Numbered from the stretch's first letter, positions 24,870-33,587 are shown. The stretch: DNA of 64,000 nt from Kribbella rubisoli (GCF_004217145.1 NZ_SHKR01000015.1:372001-436000); one strand, 5' to 3'. Made by a program: numbers and translations. Notes: generated by a model not told the origin, from the letters alone.

Positions 24870-25265
24870 ATGACCTTCAACATCGGTAATCAGAACGCCG
24901 CCAACATCAACAACGTCGGCCGCGACCAGCACATCACCGGAGGCCAGACCGGCATCGTCGTGACGCCGGAGCAGGCCTGGCAAGCATTCGCTGACCTACG
25001 GGCCGGCGTCACGGCCGCGCAGCTCGACCCGGCAACGTCCGTCGCGGCGGACAAGGAACTAGGCGACGTCGAGTCCGGCCTCCGCCAGCCGAAGCCCGAC
25101 CGCGCCCGAATCGCCCCGCGCCTCGAACGCCTGACCCGCCTCCTCCTCGCCGCAGGCTCACTAGCCTCAGCCGGCTCCGCCCTCGTCGCCCCCATCCGCA
25201 TACTCGCCCACTTCCTCGGCACCCTCGGAGCCCCGATCCTCAGCCTCCTCCCGATCCTCACCTGA
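24870..25265 (+). CDS. Small protein sharing the INNVxRDQ motif with the FHA neighbour
   Basis: 131 residues. The N-terminus contains GNQNAANINNVGRDQHI, which aligns with the FHA protein linker at G-x-Q-x-A-x-x-INNV-x-RDQ. A charged helical middle (VAADKELGDVESGLRQPKPD, then RIAPRLERLTRLL) and a hydrophobic C-terminal half (about 95-131) follow; the hydrophobic part may insert in a membrane. ATG 24870 lies six bases after the FHA stop, so the two are co-transcribed. No known family assigned by me. The motif resembles short homotypic association motifs, which is a hypothesis. Confidence 0.7.
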   Translation: MTFNIGNQNAANINNVGRDQHITGGQTGIVVTPEQAWQAFADLRAGVTAAQLDPATSVAADKELGDVESGLRQPKPDRARIAPRLERLTRLLLAAGSLASAGSALVAPIRILAHFLGTLGAPILSLLPILT

Positions 25266-25315
25266 CGTCCCGCGATTCACGAGCACGACAACTGTTTCTG
25301 GTTGGCATGTCCGGC

Positions 25316-25346
25316 TTGACATCGTGGGTGCGCGTGTTGCTATGGA
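25316..25346 (+). promoter_or_regulatory. Promoter of the LapA-like gene, probably leaderless
   Basis: TTGACA (25316-25321) and an extended minus-10 TGC-TATGGA (hexamer 25341-25346) with a 19-base spacer end four bases before the ATG at 25350. Transcription would start at or next to the start codon, consistent with the lack of a ribosome site. Confidence 0.5.
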
Positions 25347-25349
25347 TCC

Positions 25350-25583
25350 ATGACCGACACTCAGGCCCCGGGTGAGAAGAAGCGAGGTTGGCGGCCCTCA
25401 CCCAAGCAGATCGCTGCTGCCGTCGTCATGGTGCTGGCACTGGTCTTCGCCCTGCAGAACCAGGACGAAACCAACATCACGCTCTTCTTCTGGAACATCA
25501 GGTCGCCCTTGTGGCTCTGCTTGCTCATCCTGCTGATCCTCGGTGTGGGCGCCGGCTGGCTGGTCCAGAAACGCCGCGACTGA
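25350..25583 (+). CDS. LapA-domain (DUF1049) membrane protein
   Basis: 77 residues. A basic cytoplasmic start (EKKRGWRPSPKQ) precedes helix 1 (IAAAVVMVLALVFALQNQ), the family-typical QNQDETNITLFFWNIRSPLWL, helix 2 (LCLLILLILGVGAGWLV) and the end QKRRD. This is the LapA/DUF1049 pattern. In actinobacteria its function is unknown, and the lipopolysaccharide role of E. coli LapA cannot apply. It ends three bases before the convergent DUF302 gene. Confidence 0.85.
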   Translation: MTDTQAPGEKKRGWRPSPKQIAAAVVMVLALVFALQNQDETNITLFFWNIRSPLWLCLLILLILGVGAGWLVQKRRD

Positions 25584-25586
25584 CGC

Positions 25587-25985
25587 TCAGCCCTTGGTGA
25601 CGGCGTCGGTCAGTACGTCGATCGCAGACAGCCCGGCAGCCGTGGCGAGCTCGAGTCCATGCCGTTCGGCGATGCTCGCGGGGGAGTAGTAGCTGACCCG
25701 CGTGACTCCCGCGTCGTCCCAGATCACCACCTTCAACGGCAGATCCAGTGCGGCCAGCGGCGCAGCTGCCATCACCGGCGTACCCGCGGCCGGGTTGCCG
25801 AAGACGATGAGCACGGTGTCCCGCAATTTCAGTCCGACCGTCTGGGCCGCTTCCGCCTGATCGATCACGGCAAACACCATGACCCCCTTGCCATCCAGGA
25901 TCCCCCGGAACCTCGCCACCACCTCACCCACCGACCCCACAGCCACCTTGCTCACCACGCCGTCCGACGCCGCTTCACTGTCCAT
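25587..25985 (-). CDS. DUF302 family protein
   Basis: 132 residues from ATG 25985. A TTG at 26027 would overlap the upstream gene. The DUF302 fold is recognisable: VGEVVARFRGILDGKGVMVFAVIDQAEAA, RDTVLIVFGNPAAGTPVM and ALDLPLKVVIWDDAGVTRVSYYSP (each in outline). DUF302 proteins form a beta-alpha-beta fold of unknown role. It lies 22 bases after the DUF167 gene in the same direction. Confidence 0.83.
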   Translation of the reverse strand: MDSEAASDGVVSKVAVGSVGEVVARFRGILDGKGVMVFAVIDQAEAAQTVGLKLRDTVLIVFGNPAAGTPVMAAAPLAALDLPLKVVIWDDAGVTRVSYYSPASIAERHGLELATAAGLSAIDVLTDAVTKG

Positions 25986-26007
25986 AAACCCAACTGTTCC
26001 ACAGCGC

Positions 26008-26283
26008 TCACCCGAGAAGCTGCTCAAGCCGCTCCCGGATCACGCCTTCTGCACCCTCGACATCCACCACCTTGTCGCGGCTCGTCGCACCACTCACGAG
26101 ACTCACGGCCGACCGCCGTACGCCGAACGCCGCCGCAACCGCCACCAGCACCGCCTTGGTAGCCCGCCCTTCCACCGCCCGAGCCCCCACCGCCACCACC
26201 AGAGCCACCCCACCGTCACCTTCGTGTCGCCCACCAACCGCAGTCCGCGAAGCCCCCGGCTTGACCCGCAACAGCACTCTCAT
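26008..26283 (-). CDS. DUF167 (YggU-like) protein
   Basis: 91 residues with ATG 26283 (MRVLLRVKPGASRTAV). The core signature VKPGASR, the helix VEGRATKAVLVAVAAAFGV and VSGATSRDKVVDVEG match DUF167/UPF0235, a small conserved family of unknown function. The longer frame to 26316 is possible but adds no homology. The 268 bases upstream (26284-26551) contain no gene, repeat or clear promoter that I can identify. Confidence 0.85.
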   Translation of the reverse strand: MRVLLRVKPGASRTAVGGRHEGDGGVALVVAVGARAVEGRATKAVLVAVAAAFGVRRSAVSLVSGATSRDKVVDVEGAEGVIRERLEQLLG

Positions 26284-26551
26284 AACCGAGAGTCTGGCCT
26301 GCCGGGCCCAAACCAATCATCGCCGGGTCGTGACCCGCAGCCCAAAGGCAACGAACTTCGTGCCGGAGCGGCTGGACACGGGCCTGGTCTCGCGCAGAAC
26401 CCAGGACCAAGCACGCCCTCTCGAGAGCAGACCGGTGCTACGGGCAACTGATCGCTCGATGGTGGACCGAGCGTCTGGAGGGACAGGTAGTGGGGGAACT
26501 CACGGCCGAGCACCAGCCCGAACGGCTGATACCACCCTCTAAGCAGCCGCG

Positions 26552-27532
26552 TCAGCTGAGGGCAGCGGGGGACTCGGCGTGGGGGATCAATAGTTGGGGG
26601 CTGCCTGAGCCGTCGGCGGGGACGGACCAAATGTCGGAGTCGGCGGTTCCGCGCGGGACGGCGTACCCAATGGTGTTGGGGTCCAGCCAGGCCGGCTGGT
26701 CGTCGACACTGCGGGTCTCGGCCAGTGGGGTGCGGGTACCTGTGGCTAGGTCGAGGACGGTCAGGCGCCAGCCCTTCGCTGGGTTGCCGTCGATGGCGGA
26801 TTTGAAGGCGATGCGTTTGCCGTCGGGGGAGAGCGATGGGCATTCGACGTTCTCCGCGATGGTCCGCACCGACTTGGCAGCGATGTCGCCTTCGACCAGG
26901 TAGCGATGGCCGGCGGTGGACATCGTGGCGTAGAAGGTGTTGTCGTCGGCGGCGAAGGTGATTCCCCAGAAGTTGAGGTCGGGGGCTGTGTACGGGTGTC
27001 CGTCGAGGGTGACCGACAGGAACTCGAGCGAGTCGATCATGTCCTCACTGCTCAGGTCGATGAGCCCGGAGCGGGTGGAGAACCGCCCGTGGTTGTACGA
27101 ATCGCCGGCGACGAACACCGTCCATGCCACCAGGCGGCCATCGCCGGAGACCCGGGTCCGGTTCGGTACGCCGACCAGCGGAATCGCCTTCTGCACGTTC
27201 AGGTTCTTGTCCAGGATGGCGATCTGGAACGTGGTCAGCGCACCGTCCTGCCGCAGGCACGTGCCGGTGCCGCCCGCTGCGTAGACCCGCAGACAGCTCA
27301 GGGCGGAGACCGATCGCGGCCCGCCCGGATCGTCCTTGGCGACGAGGGCCAGGTGACCCTTGCTGTCCGGTGCGGTACTGCGGAACATGATCCGCGCGCC
27401 GGTGAGGCTCAATGCATCGGCCGCTGCGACAGGAGTGCTGGGCTGGCGCGCTGCAGCGAGTACGCCGTACCCGATCCCGACTGTCGCGAGCACCAGTGCG
27501 CCGACCAGAGCGAGCACGATTCGCCGCGTCAT
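26552..27532 (-). CDS. TolB-like beta-propeller protein with signal anchor
   Basis: 326 residues. An N-terminal hydrophobic segment (RRIVLALVGALVLATVGIGYGVL) exports or anchors it. The rest is a six-bladed TolB/WD40-type propeller with repeats such as SLSPDGKRIAFKSAIDG, RVSGDGRLVAWTVF and DSDIWSVPADGSGSP. ATG 27532 overlaps the TGA of the MFS gene by four bases (ATGA), so the two are translationally coupled. An extracytoplasmic sensor or accessory to the transporter is plausible but not shown. Confidence 0.82.
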   Translation of the reverse strand: MTRRIVLALVGALVLATVGIGYGVLAAARQPSTPVAAADALSLTGARIMFRSTAPDSKGHLALVAKDDPGGPRSVSALSCLRVYAAGGTGTCLRQDGALTTFQIAILDKNLNVQKAIPLVGVPNRTRVSGDGRLVAWTVFVAGDSYNHGRFSTRSGLIDLSSEDMIDSLEFLSVTLDGHPYTAPDLNFWGITFAADDNTFYATMSTAGHRYLVEGDIAAKSVRTIAENVECPSLSPDGKRIAFKSAIDGNPAKGWRLTVLDLATGTRTPLAETRSVDDQPAWLDPNTIGYAVPRGTADSDIWSVPADGSGSPQLLIPHAESPAALS

Positions 27533-28776
27533 GCCGGCTGCTCCGCTGGGATCCCGCGCAGCAGCAGGGCAACCGCGAGTACGGCGACTGCGACCAGCGC
27601 CGCGGCGATCCGGATGGCCGCGGCTGGTCCCCACGCCGTCCACGCCAGCCCGAACAACACCGAGGACACGAGGTACGACAACGCCTGACCGGTCTGGATC
27701 AGCGCGATCCCCGTCGTACGGACGCCGCTCGGCAGCACCGGCCCGGCCAGCGCGATCAGCACTCCGTCCGTCGATGCGTAGAACAGGCCGTACAGGGCCA
27801 GCACGACGACCAGCAGCGGCCAGCCGCCGAGCGGTCCGAACAGCAGCAGATACACCAGCATCAAGGCGACGTAGCCGCCGATCACGACCTTCTGCCGACC
27901 GACCTTGTCGGCGAGTACGCCGAGCGGCGCGGCCAGCACCAGATAGGACAGATTGGTGCCCACGGCAAGCAATGGGAACCAGCCGATGCCGAGTTCCTCG
28001 CGCCGCTGCAGCAGCAGGTAGACGAAGCCGTCGCCGATGGTCACCATGCCGGCGAGGCACGCGGCGAGCACCATCCGTCGCACCGGCGCGATCCGCAGCA
28101 GGCCGCGGAGCGCCGAGGGAGCCACAGTGCTTTTCGCGGGCTGTTCATCGCGGTGGTCCCGCACGAACAGGACCAGCACGAGTACGCCGAACGCCGCGAT
28201 GCAGAAGCTCGCGACGAACACGGCGTCGTACGCCTGGGCGGTGCCGGCCAGGATGCCGAGCGCGACGAGCGGCCCGGCGAACGCTCCGATGGTGTCCATC
28301 ATCCGATGTACGCCGAAGGCGCGGCCGTACAGCCGCGGCGGCGTCGACAGCGTGATCAAAGCGTCGCGCGGCGCCGTACGAAGGCCCTTGCCGGTTCGGT
28401 CGATCGCGATCACCGCGCCGATCGCACCGACTGCGTTGCCTGCGGCAAGTAATCCGAGTTTCGCCACGGCCGACAACCCGTAGCCGAGACCGGCGATGAA
28501 CTTGCGCCGGCGAGCCCGGTCGGCGACGTACCCGCCGACGAGTCGCAACAGCGCCGTGGCGCCGGTGTAGGTGCCGTCGACCACGCCGTACACGGTGGGG
28601 CTCAGGTGCAGGCCGATCATCAGGTACACCGGCAGCACCGCGGTCACCATCTCCGACGAGATGTCGGTGATCAGGCTGACGGTGCCAAGCGCGAGAACGT
28701 TGCCGCTGACAAGGAACAGGGCACGCCGGCGCGACGTCTTCGCGGCGTGCGGACGGTCGATCGAGGACAGGTACAC
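27529..28776 (-). CDS. MFS transporter
   Basis: 415 residues from GTG 28776, which has GGAGG about ten bases upstream. A GTG at 28812 lacks one. About 12 helices. Motif A-like RLVGGYVADRARRRKFIAG lies after helix 2, an aspartate/arginine pair in DRTGKGLRTAPRDALI after helix 4, and the second-half motif PLGVLADKVGRQKVVIGG. The TGKGLRTAPRDALI block is typical of a subfamily of unknown-substrate exporters. First gene of a two-gene unit with the TolB-like protein. Confidence 0.88.
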   Translation of the reverse strand: MYLSSIDRPHAAKTSRRRALFLVSGNVLALGTVSLITDISSEMVTAVLPVYLMIGLHLSPTVYGVVDGTYTGATALLRLVGGYVADRARRRKFIAGLGYGLSAVAKLGLLAAGNAVGAIGAVIAIDRTGKGLRTAPRDALITLSTPPRLYGRAFGVHRMMDTIGAFAGPLVALGILAGTAQAYDAVFVASFCIAAFGVLVLVLFVRDHRDEQPAKSTVAPSALRGLLRIAPVRRMVLAACLAGMVTIGDGFVYLLLQRREELGIGWFPLLAVGTNLSYLVLAAPLGVLADKVGRQKVVIGGYVALMLVYLLLFGPLGGWPLLVVVLALYGLFYASTDGVLIALAGPVLPSGVRTTGIALIQTGQALSYLVSSVLFGLAWTAWGPAAAIRIAAALVAVAVLAVALLLRGIPAEQPA

Positions 28777-28843
28777 GAGCGGCTCACCTCCGAGGGCGGG
28801 ACTCGCGGCCACGCCGGGGCATGGCCGCGAGTTGCGGGACGAC

Positions 28844-29695
28844 TTAGTTCCAGACGTTGGTGACCGCTGCCGCCGAGTTCAGGTGCGTCAGCCCGTAGGA
28901 GCTCTCGATGGTGCTGAGGATGTTGTAGTGGTTGATCTGGTTGGAGAAGGTGCCAACCTGCGTGTGAGCGCCGACGAACGCGGTGAAGATGTGGTTCGAC
29001 GAGCCGCCGTTGTCCTCGTCGAAGGTGACGATCAGCAGGCTGTTGTGGGTCTTCGCCCACGTCGCGTACGCCGTCAGGTTGTTCTTCAGCCAGGTGTCAC
29101 CGGTGCCGACCGAGCAGTCGTGCATGTCGTTGCACATGTTCGGCGTCACGAACGACACCGTCGGCAGGCTCGCGTAGTTGGCCGAGCTGGGGAAGTCGGA
29201 GTACCGCAGGTTGTTGGCCGCCGGCACGTTGCTGAAGTTGACCCAGCTGTTGTGCTTGCGCTGGTACTGGCCGCTCGAGCAGCCGGTGTAGCCGTCCGAC
29301 GGCATGCTCTCGGAGTAGCCCTTGAAGGTCTTGCCGGCGTCGATCAGCTGCTTGCCCAGGTTGCTGCCGCTGTAGGTGTGCGGGCAGCTGTCGCTGGTCA
29401 GGCCTTGTGTCGACCCCGAGAAGATCGCCGCGTAGTTGGGTTGGCTGGGGTGGGTGACGCCGTACGCCTGGGTGAACTTCGCGCCCTGCCCCGCCAGGCT
29501 GTTGAACGTCGGGGCGCTGGAGCTCCCGCTGATCTGCGAGTATGCGTGGTTCTCGAACATCACCAGCACGATGTGGTCGAAGACCGGCACGCTCGCCGCC
29601 GCTTGCGCGGGTTCCGTACGGCCGTTGACGACCACCGCCGAGGCGATGACGGCCGCCGCCGCCACGACCGCGGCCGCGATGCGTTTCCGTATCAC
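28844..29695 (-). CDS. Secreted phosphoesterase (acid phosphatase-like)
   Basis: 283 residues. A signal peptide (RKRIAAAVVAAAAVIASAVVV, likely cleaved after AQA-A at about 32) is followed by the PF04185 phosphoesterase pattern: HIVLVMFENHAYSQI (metal-binding Glu-Asn), the catalytic region GVTHPSQPNYAAIFSG, SFVTPNMCNDMHDCSV, TFDEDNGGSSNHIFTAFVG (metal Asp/His) and NHYNILSTIE. The family includes phospholipase C and acid phosphatases. The short length and PNYAA motif favour acid phosphatase. GTG 29695 with GGAGGAAT upstream. Confidence 0.88.
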   Translation of the reverse strand: MIRKRIAAAVVAAAAVIASAVVVNGRTEPAQAAASVPVFDHIVLVMFENHAYSQISGSSSAPTFNSLAGQGAKFTQAYGVTHPSQPNYAAIFSGSTQGLTSDSCPHTYSGSNLGKQLIDAGKTFKGYSESMPSDGYTGCSSGQYQRKHNSWVNFSNVPAANNLRYSDFPSSANYASLPTVSFVTPNMCNDMHDCSVGTGDTWLKNNLTAYATWAKTHNSLLIVTFDEDNGGSSNHIFTAFVGAHTQVGTFSNQINHYNILSTIESSYGLTHLNSAAAVTNVWN

Positions 29696-29866
29696 GATTC
29701 CTCCTCACAGGATTGACCGGCCCTGGCTGCACCGCCAGAGCCTGACCAATCGTGAGAGCCGCCAGCCGCGCCGACCCCAACACTGCGAGCACCCCACATG
29801 TGCGCGAGGTAAACAACCGACCATCACTCTCAGGAATGCATCGACCGCGCAGCGCAGCAACCGAAC

Positions 29867-30394
29867 TCACGTCGTACGTCGGGCGAGATGTGTGGTCAGC
29901 TCCTGGTAGGTGTCGTCCACCGGGCGGGTGGTGTCGAGGACGAGGTGGTTGCCGGTGCGCGGCTGGTACTCCGTCATCAGCTCGTGCACCTGATCCCAGG
30001 AGGGGTAGGTCCAGCCGGGTATATCGCCGGCGCGGGTCTCGACCCGACGGCGGTGCTCGGTGCTGTCGGGACACACGGTTTCGACGACCACATGGTCGGC
30101 GTCGACGTCCGCCGCCAGGTGACGCCATCCGTCACGAGCCTCTACGACCGGATTGACGGCGTCCGCGATCACCATCAGCCCACGCTGCAGATGATTCGTC
30201 GCTACGTCGTGGGCGACGCTGTACGCGGCAATACCGGTCTGCTCGGGAGTCAGGCCGTTGCGGCGCATCGCTCCTTCGATCTCGTCGATGCGTAGCCAAA
30301 CAGCCTTGGTGTCATGGGCGAGCAGACGGGCGAGTGTCGATTTGCCGGTGCCGGGCAGTCCGCCGAACTCGATCAGCATTCCTCTGTCGGACAT
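29867..30394 (-). CDS. P-loop kinase-like AAA family ATPase
   Basis: 175 residues. Walker A GGLPGTGKSTLARLL is at about 11-25, then WLRIDEIEGAMRRNG, ADAVNPVVEARDGWRHLA and RAGDIPGWTYPSWDQVHELM. This fits small cytoplasmic kinases of the zeta-toxin/gluconate-kinase-like P-loop group (often annotated AAA family ATPase). ATG 30394 follows GGAAGG and AAGG. It is divergent from the TetR gene and probably its target. Confidence 0.83.
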   Translation of the reverse strand: MSDRGMLIEFGGLPGTGKSTLARLLAHDTKAVWLRIDEIEGAMRRNGLTPEQTGIAAYSVAHDVATNHLQRGLMVIADAVNPVVEARDGWRHLAADVDADHVVVETVCPDSTEHRRRVETRAGDIPGWTYPSWDQVHELMTEYQPRTGNHLVLDTTRPVDDTYQELTTHLARRTT

Positions 30395-30421
30395 CCTTGA
30401 CCTTCCTGTCGCTTTACTGCC

Positions 30422-30442
30422 TGTATAGTGAGTCGCTGTACA
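30422..30442. promoter_or_regulatory. TetR-type operator in divergent promoter
   Basis: TGTATAG (30422-30428) and CTGTACA (30436-30442) form an inverted repeat (six of seven paired) with a 7-base spacer, centred between the kinase and TetR starts. It is suitable for a TetR dimer repressing both genes. Confidence 0.6.
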
Positions 30443-30466
30443 ACGTGTCAAGGGAAGGAGCGGGCA

Positions 30467-31054
30467 GTGAGCACCCTCGGTCGACGTGCCGCCACGACAG
30501 CGGCAACCCGTCGCGGCATCATCGACGCCGCTCGGGAACTGCTGGCCACGCACGACTGGCAGCACTTCACGATCGAGGCTGTTGCCAACAGGGCGGGGGT
30601 GACCCGCGTGACGGTCTACAACCAGGTTCGGTCGAAGCGCGGGCTGCTCGACGCGGTGCTGGCCGACCTCGTCGACCGCGCAGGCATGGACCAACTCCTG
30701 ACGGACACGCAGCACCTGAGCGCCGGTGAAGCCTGCGCGGCGATCGTGCAGCGGACCTGCCTGTTCTGGCACTCCGAACGCGAGCTTCTCCGGGCGTTGT
30801 TCGGCCTGGCCGCGGTCGACCACGACGTCGCGTCGATCCTGGAACAACGCGAGGAATGGCGTGGCAAGCAGATGCAAAGTCTGGTCCGACGCCTAGCCGC
30901 GGAGTCCGCGCCTTCGTTCGACGAGGCCGACGTCCTGGCCGGCGTGACCGCCGTGACGTCCTTCGTCACCTACGACGCGCTAGGCCCCATCGCCGACGAT
31001 CCAGACCGCGCCGCGGTACTGGTCACCCACCTGGTACGCAGCCTCACTGACTGA
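30467..31054 (+). CDS. TetR family transcription regulator
   Basis: 195 residues, GTG 30467 with GGAAGGAG upstream. The N-terminal HTH (ATRRGIIDAARELLA, IEAVANRAGVTRVTVYNQVRSKRGLLDAVL in outline) is classic TetR. The ligand domain (about 70-195) is helical, with CLFWHSERELLRALFGLAAVD, of unknown specificity. Divergent from the P-loop kinase. Its last 11 bases overlap the 3-prime end of the convergent GAF-ANTAR gene. Confidence 0.9.
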   Translation: MSTLGRRAATTAATRRGIIDAARELLATHDWQHFTIEAVANRAGVTRVTVYNQVRSKRGLLDAVLADLVDRAGMDQLLTDTQHLSAGEACAAIVQRTCLFWHSERELLRALFGLAAVDHDVASILEQREEWRGKQMQSLVRRLAAESAPSFDEADVLAGVTAVTSFVTYDALGPIADDPDRAAVLVTHLVRSLTD

Positions 31055-31805
31055 GGCCGTACTGCTGGAGGACTGCGCTGAGCTTGCCTGCGTGTTGGGC
31101 GTCGACGAGTTCGAGGGAGAGGTTTCTGAGCTTCACGTTCCTGTCTTGTGAACCGCGTTTGAGGACGTCGAAAGCGACCTCGGAGCCGATGCCGTAGCGA
31201 TGCATCAGGATGCCCTGTGCCTGTCCGATCACCGTTCGGGTCTGCAGCGCGGACTGTAGGTGCTCGATCAGCTGCGTGCTGTTGTCGTACAGGCTGATGT
31301 TGTCGAACGCGACGCCGGCGTGCAGCGCGAAGAGCAGGACGATGTCGTACGACGTTGCGCCGAACGCGTCCGGCTTGGCCGAGAACAGGGTGAACGCCGC
31401 CGCAGTACCGCCGGCCGCCGGAAGCGGGAGGAACACGCAGCTGCGGTAGCCGGCGTTGATGGCGGCCGCGTCGAAATCGGGCCAGCGGTGGTCCGCAGCC
31501 AGGTCGCCGATCCGGCGCGGCTCGCCGTACAGCAGCGTTTCCTGCAATGGGCCGCTCGGAGCGCTGAGTTGCTCTGCCAGAGCGGCCCGCGACGGTTCGG
31601 CGACCTGGGCCGCGGTCTTGTGATGGCGCGCGATGATCTCGGGCCTGTCCTGCGTCAGCACGGTGATCGATGCTTCTTCACATTCAGGCACGCTGAACAC
31701 CACCCGCCGGACGAACCGATCCAGGACCGAGGCCACGTCGTCGTCATCCACCAGCCGACCGATCTCGGCCAAGTCCTGCGCCAGATCCAGAATCTCGTGC
31801 TCCAT
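31044..31805 (-). CDS. GAF and ANTAR domain protein
   Basis: 253 residues. A GAF sensor domain (about 15-165: ASITVLTQDRPEIIARHHKTAAQV, CVFLPLPAAGGTAAAFTLFS in outline) precedes a C-terminal ANTAR RNA-binding domain (LQSALQTRTVIGQAQGILM, HRYGIGSEVAFDVLKRGSQD). ANTAR proteins act as antiterminators on paired RNA hairpins; no such pair was recognised next to this gene. ATG 31805 is chosen; ATG 31823 would add six residues. Confidence 0.88.
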   Translation of the reverse strand: MEHEILDLAQDLAEIGRLVDDDDVASVLDRFVRRVVFSVPECEEASITVLTQDRPEIIARHHKTAAQVAEPSRAALAEQLSAPSGPLQETLLYGEPRRIGDLAADHRWPDFDAAAINAGYRSCVFLPLPAAGGTAAAFTLFSAKPDAFGATSYDIVLLFALHAGVAFDNISLYDNSTQLIEHLQSALQTRTVIGQAQGILMHRYGIGSEVAFDVLKRGSQDRNVKLRNLSLELVDAQHAGKLSAVLQQYGLSQ

Positions 31806-31946
31806 GCCGCCATCTTGCTGCATGCTCAGCAATCCGAAAATCCGGTGGCCGCACGACACGCGTGCGGATTGGACGCGCCGGGTACCTCGGCGAAGATTTA
31901 ACAGCCACCATCGCCGTCTCAACTGCACGAAGAAGAGGACAGAGTG

Positions 31947-32723
31947 ATGCTTGATCCCGTCGTAGACAAAGGTGAGCTGACCGAGACTGACCGCTTCATC
32001 TTCGAGTCCTGGGGCTACTTCCTGATTCCCAACGTCTTGACCAAGGACGAGGCCGCCGAGGCGTACGACGTCTCGCAGCGGCTGCACCAGAGCCGGGACC
32101 GCGAGTTCGGGCAGATCGGCCGGACCTACGAGAGCGAGCCGGTGCTGGAGAGGTTGATCGATCATCCTGCCGTGCTTCCGAAGGTCCAGGGCCTGCTCGG
32201 CGATCGATTCGTACTGCAGGCCGGCTGGAACACGATGCAACCGGCGCACGGCGGGAACGGCGGCTGGCACCAGGACGGATCGTCGGCCTTCGACTTCAAG
32301 GAGCTGGGATATCCGGTCCCATTGATCCAGCTCCGTGTGTCGTACCTGCTGACCGACCAGACCGTGCCTGGCATGGGCAACATGGAGCTGATCCCCGGCA
32401 GCCACCGGTCGCGGGTCCCGCTCCCGGACTCGATCCGTAAGAACAAGGAAGACGTCGCGATCGGCCACGTCGTGTGCGCCGAGGCCGGCGCCGCCCTGGT
32501 CTTCCACAACGGCGTCTGGCACCGCACCTTCCGCCACGACGGCGACTACGACCGCTTCACCACCCACTACGTCTACAGCCCCCCGTGGGTCCGCCCCGCC
32601 GACCGCCTCAGCAACGACCCCGAGTTCCTGGAACGCACCACACCCCTGAGGCGCGCCCTGATGGGCGAGTTCGCCCGCCCGGACGCCCCCTTCGGCGCCA
32701 ATTACGACCCCCTGCCCATCTGA
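31947..32723 (+). CDS. Phytanoyl-CoA dioxygenase (PhyH) family protein
   Basis: 258 residues from ATG 31947 (a GTG three bases earlier is also possible; GAGG at 31935-31938). It is an Fe(II)/2-oxoglutarate oxygenase: facial-triad HxD in GGWHQDGSS, distal His in VFHNGVWHRTFRHDG, and Arg in the C-terminal part. GNMELIPGSHRSRVPLPD is typical of PhyH. No CoA-binding or carrier partner is adjacent, so the substrate is open. It converges on the siderophore-type ABC operon with a terminator between. Confidence 0.9.
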   Translation: MLDPVVDKGELTETDRFIFESWGYFLIPNVLTKDEAAEAYDVSQRLHQSRDREFGQIGRTYESEPVLERLIDHPAVLPKVQGLLGDRFVLQAGWNTMQPAHGGNGGWHQDGSSAFDFKELGYPVPLIQLRVSYLLTDQTVPGMGNMELIPGSHRSRVPLPDSIRKNKEDVAIGHVVCAEAGAALVFHNGVWHRTFRHDGDYDRFTTHYVYSPPWVRPADRLSNDPEFLERTTPLRRALMGEFARPDAPFGANYDPLPI

Positions 32724-32730
32724 CCCAGGC

Positions 32731-32763
32731 GCACCGGCCTCCCACCATCCCGGAGGCCGGTGC
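32731..32763. terminator. Bidirectional terminator hairpin
   Basis: GCACCGGCCTCC (32731-32742) and GGAGGCCGGTGC (32752-32763) form a perfect 12-pair stem with a 9-base loop between the convergent PhyH gene and the ABC ATPase gene. Confidence 0.8.
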
Positions 32764-32771
32764 AACGACGT

Positions 32772-33587
32772 TCAGCAGTTGGCCAGGGCTGTTGGGGTTT
32801 GGGTTCGGAGGCCGGCGCGGAGGGGGATGCACATTGGTTTGCCGCTGACCGGGTGGGGGACGACCTTGGACTCCACGCCGAAGACGGTGCGGATGATGTC
32901 GGCGGTGAACACGTCCTCGGGTGAGCCTTCGGTGACGAGGGTGCCGGACTTCATCACGAAGACGTGGTCGGCGTACTCCGCGGCCATGTTGAAGTCGTGC
33001 AGCACCATCGCGACGGTCTTGCCCTGCTCCTGGTTGAGCTGATGCAGCAGGTCCAGCACCTCGAGTTGGTAGGCGACGTCGAGGTACGTCGTGGGCTCGT
33101 CGAGCAGGATCAGGTCGGTGCCCTGCGCGAGGCAGAGCGCGATCCAGACCCGCTGGCGCTGGCCGCCGGACAGCTGGTCGACGTGCTGGTGGCGCAACTC
33201 GACGGTGCTGGTGACGGTCATGGCCCATTCGACCGCTTCCTTGTCGGCCGGGCTCGGCACCTTCAGGGAGGTGCGGTGCGGGTGCCGGCCGAACCAGACC
33301 AGGTCCTCGACCGAGATCGACTCGGGCGTGACCAGGACCTGCGGCAGGATCGCGAGCTGCCGTGCCACTTCCTTGGTCGACGTGTCGTGGATCGACTTGC
33401 CGTCCAGGATCACGCTGCCCTTGGACGGCGGGAGCAGCCGGGCCAACGCCCGCAGCGCCGTACTCTTTCCCGAGCCGTTCGGTCCGATCAGCACGCTGAC
33501 CTTGCTGTCAGGGATGGTGAGGGTCAGATCGCGAGCGATGACGTGCTGGTCATAGGCGAGCTGGACGCCCTGTGCCTGCAGACGCAT
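32772..33587 (-). CDS. Siderophore-type ABC transporter ATP-binding protein
   Basis: 271 residues, FepC/FhuC type. Walker A GPNGSGKST at about 34-42, Q-loop region LPQVLVTPE, signature LSGGQRQRVW, Walker B LILLDEPTTYLD, H-loop LHDFNMAAEYADHV. It energises import of an iron chelate or related compound through the two adjacent FecCD-type permeases. Last gene of a six-gene minus-strand operon (38692 to 32772); 10 bases separate it from the permease gene. Confidence 0.93.
   Translation of the reverse strand: MRLQAQGVQLAYDQHVIARDLTLTIPDSKVSVLIGPNGSGKSTALRALARLLPPSKGSVILDGKSIHDTSTKEVARQLAILPQVLVTPESISVEDLVWFGRHPHRTSLKVPSPADKEAVEWAMTVTSTVELRHQHVDQLSGGQRQRVWIALCLAQGTDLILLDEPTTYLDVAYQLEVLDLLHQLNQEQGKTVAMVLHDFNMAAEYADHVFVMKSGTLVTEGSPEDVFTADIIRTVFGVESKVVPHPVSGKPMCIPLRAGLRTQTPTALANC

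Noticed and set aside
26284..26551. Possible small gene in the 268-base gap, such as plus-strand frames crossing it
   Set aside because: The frames have no ribosome site, no homology and biased composition. Nothing supportable was found.
29436..29909. Plus-strand frame over the phosphoesterase promoter
   Set aside because: Shadow of the phosphoesterase gene plus non-coding sequence, with no domain.
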